NCBI RefSeq assembly: GCF_900497805.2
Contig: NW_020954569.1
Coordinates: 20,680,774 to 20,744,773, forward strand
DNA: 64,000 nucleotides
Source of the DNA: Vombatus ursinus
Lineage: Eukaryota; Chordata; Mammalia; Diprotodontia; Vombatidae
Direction of reading: 5' to 3'
Shown here: positions 58,850 through 64,000 of the stretch, in pieces
Layout: each line of letters begins with the position of its first letter
Numbering within the stretch: the first letter of the stretch is position 1
The notes under the pieces: generated by a model
Seen by the model: only the letters and a program-made list of their open reading frames with translations
What the model was told of the DNA's origin: nothing
Databases searched by the model: none
Translations under genes and position numbers: made by a program

Positions 58850-60602
58850 TCTGAGAACTCTACAATTTGGCTACAATATTCCTGGGAGTTTAATTTTGGG
58901 ATCTCTTTCAGGAGCTTATTGGTGAAGTCTTTCAATTTCTATTTTACCCTGTGGCTCTAGGATATTAAGGCAGTTTTCCTTGATAATTTCTTGAAATGTG
59001 AGGGCTAGGCTCTTTTGATCATGGCTTTCAGGTAGTCAAATAATTCTTAAATTATCTCTCCTCAATCTATTTTCCAGATCAGTCATTTTTCTGATGAGAT
59101 ATTTCAGATTTTCTTCTTTTTTTTTCATTCTTCTGACTTTGATTTATCATTTCCTGATGTCTCATGGATTCATTAGCTTCCACTTCCCCAATTGTAAATT
59201 TTAAGGAATTTATTTTCTTCAGTGAGATTTTGTACCATCTTTTCCATTTGACCATCTGCTTTTTAAAGGATTTCTTCTCTTCAATGAATTTGTTGTGCCT
59301 CTTTTACCATTTGGGCCATTCAACTGTTTAAAATATTATTTTCTTCAGTATTTTTATGCCTCTTTTCCCAAGCTTTTACCTTTCATCATTTTCTTTTCTC
59401 ACTCTCATTTCTTTTCCTAATTTTTCGTCTACCAGTCTTTTCTCTTTCTTTACCTCTTCTAAGAATTCTTGTTGGGTTTAGGTCCAATTAGCATTTTTCT
59501 CTGAGGCTTTTAAAATAGCCATTTCCACATTTTTGTCTTTTTCTGAGTTTGTGTCTTGGTATTCCCTGCTCTTTCCTGCTTGCAGCTAGGTGGTGCAATG
59601 GATGGAGCACTGGGTTTGGAATCAGGAAAACATCTTTATAAATTCAAATCCAGCCTCAGATACTCACTAGTTGGGTCACCCTGGGTAGTCACTTAACCAG
59701 GTTCACCTAAGTTTCCTCATCTGTAAAATGAGCCAGAGAAGGAAATAGGAAATTGCTCTAGCATCTCTGTCAAGAAATCCTGAGATGGTATCAACAAACA
59801 AAGGTTTATACATGACTTAAATGACTGAACTTAGCTATTGTAGCTTTTTAATGACCCAATTATTTTGTTATTTTCATTGTTCTTGTTTGCTCATTTTTCA
59901 AGTCTATTTCTTGATTTTGAACTTGGTAAAATTGGTCTCTGCTCACCTGGGGGTGGGGAGGTACTGTGCCAAGCATCATATTTTTTTCTGCTGCTATTTT
60001 TAGAGTTAGTTTTGGGGGGTCTGCAAGTTTTTAGTGCTTTTATTGTGGGGTGATCCTGGAATAGGAATGATCACTGCTTTTCTGGTCTATGATCTCAGGG
60101 TCCCTGGCCCCTGTAAACACAAGCTAGTATTCCTCTTTGATAAGGAGCTGTGACCAGGGTCAAGCTCCCTTGTGACCAACTACCAGTGTTCCTCTCTGCT
60201 CTGGAACTATGATCTAGAACTGCATATGGCAATGGAATTGCCAATTTGCACTCGCTGTACCCAGTGTCAGAAAAAAGGGTCTCCTATAATCTCTTTCTAA
60301 CCAATTGTCTGCCTCCCTTACTGTCTCTGTGCTGTGAGTTCCCAAAACTGTTGCTGTTGCTGCTGTGGTAGCTATTGCTACAAAGGTATGAATGGGCTCC
60401 AGACAGGCTTCCACCTTGGTGTCACAGACTTCTCCTGTTTACCTCTTAAGTTTTCTTAGGCCAGAAAATGTCTCACCTTGACCTTTTGTTGGCTCTGCCA
60501 CACCAAAATTTGATTTGAGGCGTTATTTTAAAGTTATTTACAAGGGAATATTGGGAGAGTTCAGATGGGTGGCTGCTCCCTAATCCACTACCTTGGCTTC
60601 AG
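58850..60602 (-). mobile_element. L1 5' UTR + ORF1 without 3' end
   Basis: Minus strand: the 5' end is near 60602 ('gaagccaaggtagtggatta'), the 5' UTR runs to about 59950, and ORF1 runs to about 58852, where it stops inside the C-terminal domain ('ctacaatttggctacaatat'). It is interrupted by a MAR1 SINE (59577-59835). ORF2 and 3' UTR are absent. The frames at 60214-60414 and 59821-60053 are shadows of the 5' UTR. Confidence 0.8.
59577..59835 (+). repeat. MAR1-type SINE nested in L1
   Basis: The sense order is 'gcagctaggtggtgcaatgg', 'attcaaatccagcctcagat', 'gtttcctcatctgtaaaatg', 'agccagagaaggaaatagg' and an end like 'catgacttaaatgactgaac'. It is inserted near the start of ORF1 of the surrounding minus-strand L1. 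Confidence 0.88.
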
Positions 60603-60974
60603 CTTTCTGCTGTTTTTATTCTCCTATCTCTTTTTTTCTCTTTTTCTTTTCCTTATCTTGGTAGACAGGACAACAGTAACTTCTTGCCTCTTCTGTTTCT
60701 CTTTTCCTTTTCTCTTTATCAGTGGCCCTATGTCAATGCAGGAAAAACTAGATTCAGGAGTGATAACTGTGTGTCTCAAGTCTTTAAGGTTATTATTAAG
60801 AAGCATATGTTGACCCACAGAAGTTGAGGATTGACTTTATATTATGGGCTATGGATTCAAAGACAAAAAGTAAAAATTCAAGAAACTTATGTTCTATTGA
60901 CAAATATAACCACATAAGGAAGAGCTATTTTCAGCCTTGTGTCCTTTGCTTTGCATTTTTGCCCTTCCTTCTAA

Positions 60975-61130
60975 ATAGGTGACTGTCTTTGGGCAAGTCA
61001 CTGGAAGAAATTGAAATTCAGTTTTTCAATCTGTACAATGGAGCTACAAATACTCAGATTCTCTTCTTCCAGGGGTTGTTTGTGAGGGTCAAATGGATAT
61101 TAAAGCAAAATGTTACAAAAATGCAAAAAA
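60975..61130 (+). repeat. MIR SINE
   Basis: The blocks 'gtctttgggcaagtcactgg', 'tcagtttttcaatctgtaca' and 'ttgtttgtgagggtcaaatg' are in sense MIR order. Confidence 0.7.
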
Positions 61131-62169
61131 AATAGAAGTATATGTTGAAACTTCACTTTAATGTTGGAGAAATGTAACCTCATTCAAAATCTTTATTTAG
61201 CAGCAGAAATATCCCCTTTTTCATAAGAAATATGTCAGACTGTCTCAGGTTACCCAGATATTCACATGTTTCAAAATAAAAGAGTATAGGTAGCAGGGAG
61301 AAGAGGAAACAAAAAGATGTGAGCCTGAATAGAAAATTAGCTTCTCAAACTGAGCAATATAACTGCAGTTTTGTAGGAAACTACTACAAATACTACTACA
61401 GCAAGATAAGGAGGAGTCTATTCATTCATTTATTATTCATTCAATATCACACACACATACACATATACACATATACATATATGTGTGTATATGTATTTGA
61501 ATATATTTGTATGTATATACATATGTATGGATCAACACTCAGTTACTTCACCATAACCACTACCATCCTGCTAGTACCTTTCCATAAAAATGGTTAAGTG
61601 AAAACTACTTTAATGTAATAACTGTTCATTATTTATTGTATACCTTATAATGAGCAAGTCATTTTGATGAGTTCTGTTAGATGAAAAAGAAATAGTTCTT
61701 AGTAATAGTTCTCTAAGGGTCCAAAAGATATCTGTAAAACACATTCCCCCAAAGTGAAATGGTTTATCACCTACCAGGTTGGACATAGCCTTTTCAGGAT
61801 CAGCTATATCTCATATGAGGGAATTCATAATAGTGAGACACACTTCTGCAATGTGACTGCCTTGATGGCACATGAAATGATGGCAGAACAAAAAATTTCC
61901 AAAATCATTGATTGTCAAAAATTAAAAGAACCTCCAAGTTTTTCTAGTCAAACTTCTATATGAATAAGACTTTGTCCTATAATGTCCTCAACAAGTGATT
62001 ATTACAGCTCCACCTGAGCACCTACTACACAGTTTACTACAGTGAACTGGAACCACTAATGAGAAGTAACTCATTATGCTTTTGACCTTCTCTAATGAAG
62101 TTTTTTTCCCCTTTATATGATTATGAAACCTGCTTTTTTTTAACTTCTGTCTCTTGCTCCTAAATCTGC
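61131..62169. other. Gene-free interval with a CA/TA microsatellite
   Basis: An ACAC/ATAC/TATG run at 61449-61525 creates the Tyr/His-rich 92-codon frame at 61319. No gene or named interspersed repeat was recognised. Confidence 0.4.
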
Positions 62170-62575
62170 CCTCTAGGGCTGAACAAGTCAAAGCTTTCCA
62201 TGTGATGGCCCTTCAGATATTGGGAGATAGACTTATTTTACCCCATCAGCCTTAATTCCTCAATGTATTCTGTTGTAGCATGGTTAACAATCAATCATAT
62301 TATACCAGTAATCCACTTCTGGTTATACTCTGGATTATCAATTCCCTTCTCAAAATATGGTGCCAAGAAAAAAAATACACTATTCTAAATAAGGTTTTCC
62401 CAGAGCAAAGTAAATTATAATTGGCAAGTACCCAGTTCAGGACATTCTCATGTTCTTTATTTATTTTAAGATTGTATTTGGTTTTTGTTTTGTTTTTGGC
62501 TATCACATCACAGTATTGATTCAATGTTGAGCCGACCAAACCACTAAAACCACCAGGACATAGAATTTTACTTCC
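62170..62575 (-). repeat. CR1/L3 LINE relic
   Basis: The plus strand reads the antisense of the RT C-terminus: 'gatggcccttcagatattgg', 'aaaatatggtgccaagaaaa', 'ggctatcacatcacagtatt', then 'gattcaatgttgagcc' and 'ccaccaggac'. This corresponds to the CR1 antisense blocks 'ctgccatatcacactgtt' and 'gactcatgttgagctt'. Very old. Confidence 0.65.
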
Positions 62576-64000
62576 ATAAAAATCCTACTTTCATGAATTG
62601 TTATGGAGTGTTGGTGATTCTGGGTTCTCAAAGTCAAATCAGTGGAAAATAAGATCTGGCAATTGCTCCCAAGCTGCGATGGATTTGGAAACTAACAATA
62701 GATTCAGTTTCTGTTGTCTGTCGACCAATCTACTTAAACTCAGATCATTAGGAATTTTTTTTTAAGCTAGGAAGTTTAGAAGACTTTCTAATACAGTAAG
62801 TCATGAAACAATTGTTTTCTGCATTCATGGCCTGTGCTAAATATCAGAAGTATTTTATATATTAATATATATTTAATCTTAATAGATTTGGCCTAGAGTT
62901 GAGTTTACTCTAACACACAAAATGTGTTCCCAAAATCTTTTTAATCAACTTGCCCTGGGTGTTGTATCTGTAGACTCTATGATTGACAATACCATACGAC
63001 TATAAAATTTTGTTTGGGGATTCATTCTGGTACAGTATTGTTTTGTGTTTATCATACTAATGATTCTAGTGGAGATGTTAATGATGATTAAATGGTTGAT
63101 TGAAGAAGAAAATATTTTAGGATTTAAATTATTCCAAGTGGCTTTCTAAAATGTTGCAAATTTTTGCTCGATGTTCTTCTTCAGTTGGTCGATGGAAACA
63201 CAGCCAGAGCTCACTTTCATACCCTTAGTTTTTACTTATTTAGCATTTCAGTAGCTCATTTTCTTCTTATCTTAGATTATTCAAATCCATCTCTAGATCA
63301 TGGATTGTGAACTAGTTTTTTTTTCTTTTGATGTAGGGCTGTAAGTAGTAAAATTGATTTAAAAAATAACAATTGACACACAGATTTTTAAATCTGTCAT
63401 GACTAAGTTATAATTATTTTGACAAATAGAACCATAGTGAGAGTTATCTAAATCAAGATGACATGAAAAAATTATCATGGAAAAAAAAGTTTTACTTGAG
63501 CTAATACAAAAAAAATATCTTTTATGTTAAAGAGTTATTGTGTTCTTAATTAACTCTTCTTTGTGGTACCAATTAATGGTGCAATTTATTCAAGTACATC
63601 AAGAGAAGTTTATTTGAACCTTATCCAGGATTATTTGTTTACTTGACTATATATAATATATATATACATATATTTGCATATATATACATATATATATCAC
63701 CTATGTATATACTTTATCATAGTATATGTTTTTACATGTTATATATACAATTTGATATGATACATATTTCTATATTTCATATTGTTTTTATTGCTATGAT
63801 AAGAAAAAAAGTTTTGAGTTTTTCTATCTATCAAACACAGCCTTTTAACATTTCTGTTATCTGTTGTCTCTGTGACACAAATAGCAAATGCAAGTCATAT
63901 CCTAAATCTGTAACATGGACAAAATGAGTAGAGTTTCTGATTTTTCGTTCTTGCCTTTTTCAAAACTGAAATGGTTGATTGCCACAAGAAAAAGGTGAAG
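62576..64000. other. Gene-free AT-rich end of window
   Basis: Nothing was recognised apart from a TA-rich tract at 63650-63765, which yields the Ile/Tyr-rich 94-codon frame at 63643. Confidence 0.4.
63650..63765. repeat. TA-rich low-complexity tract
   Basis: Imperfect TATA/CATA repeats. Confidence 0.85.

Noticed and set aside
1-64000. CRISPR array, operon or bacterial-type system
   Set aside because: No regularly spaced identical repeats, ribosome-binding sites or dense coding exist. The repeat content is that of a mammalian nuclear genome.

Overview
This window looks like AT-rich, CpG-poor, repeat-saturated nuclear DNA from a marsupial. The evidence is the repeat mix: CORE-type tRNA SINEs of the WSINE1/MAR1 kind, a LINE-1 whose ORF1, ORF2 end and 3' UTR match the metatherian L1 pattern, a LINE with a C2H2-like C-terminus that shares its tail with a SINE, and a background of old MIR, L2 and CR1/L3 copies. 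The species cannot be settled from this sequence. I found no host protein-coding exon, tRNA, rRNA or CRISPR that I can support. Almost every open frame is a piece of a transposable element, a microsatellite read-through or a chance frame of about 60-100 codons.

Layout: 1-6.3 kb holds unassigned sequence, MIR and L2 scraps, two minus-strand copies of a tailed SINE, a rearranged MAR1 SINE and a GA microsatellite with a 10-N gap. About 7.8-13.95 kb is an old, heavily broken Ty3/gypsy-like retroelement on the minus strand, with gag zinc knuckle, protease, reverse transcriptase, RNase H and integrase regions still in order. It is interrupted by a minus-strand L1 3' end, an unexplained segment of about 580 bp and a LINE 3' end. 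14-29 kb carries old SINEs and L2 copies plus a 5'-truncated plus-strand L1 (18.3-20.06 kb) that itself contains a SINE. 29.86-32.58 kb is a minus-strand L1 in which ORF1 is joined to the end of ORF2 through a 0.5-kb block. 32.6-45 kb is mostly single-copy-looking sequence with an L2 split by a MAR1 SINE, a CR1/L3 3' end, microsatellites and one possible processed pseudogene.

45-60.6 kb is an L1-rich cluster. Two HAL1-like copies (ORF1 plus 3' UTR with no ORF2) sit head to head at 45.05-48.8 kb and form a large inverted repeat. An L1 with most of ORF2 deleted lies at 49.6-52.77 kb. Two further minus-strand copies keep the 5' UTR and ORF1 but have no 3' end (53.15-54.74 and 58.85-60.6 kb). A solo LTR lies at 56.74-57.39 kb. 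The final 3.5 kb has MIR and CR1 relics and AT-rich sequence.

The strongest lead for something unusual is the L1 cluster: a non-autonomous, ORF1-only L1 lineage with its own 0.5-kb middle block and a duplicated 3' end, present in opposed orientation. The Ty3/gypsy relic is the second lead, because recognisable full-order Ty3/gypsy pol is uncommon in mammals. All family names come from memory of consensus sequences and were not confirmed by a search.
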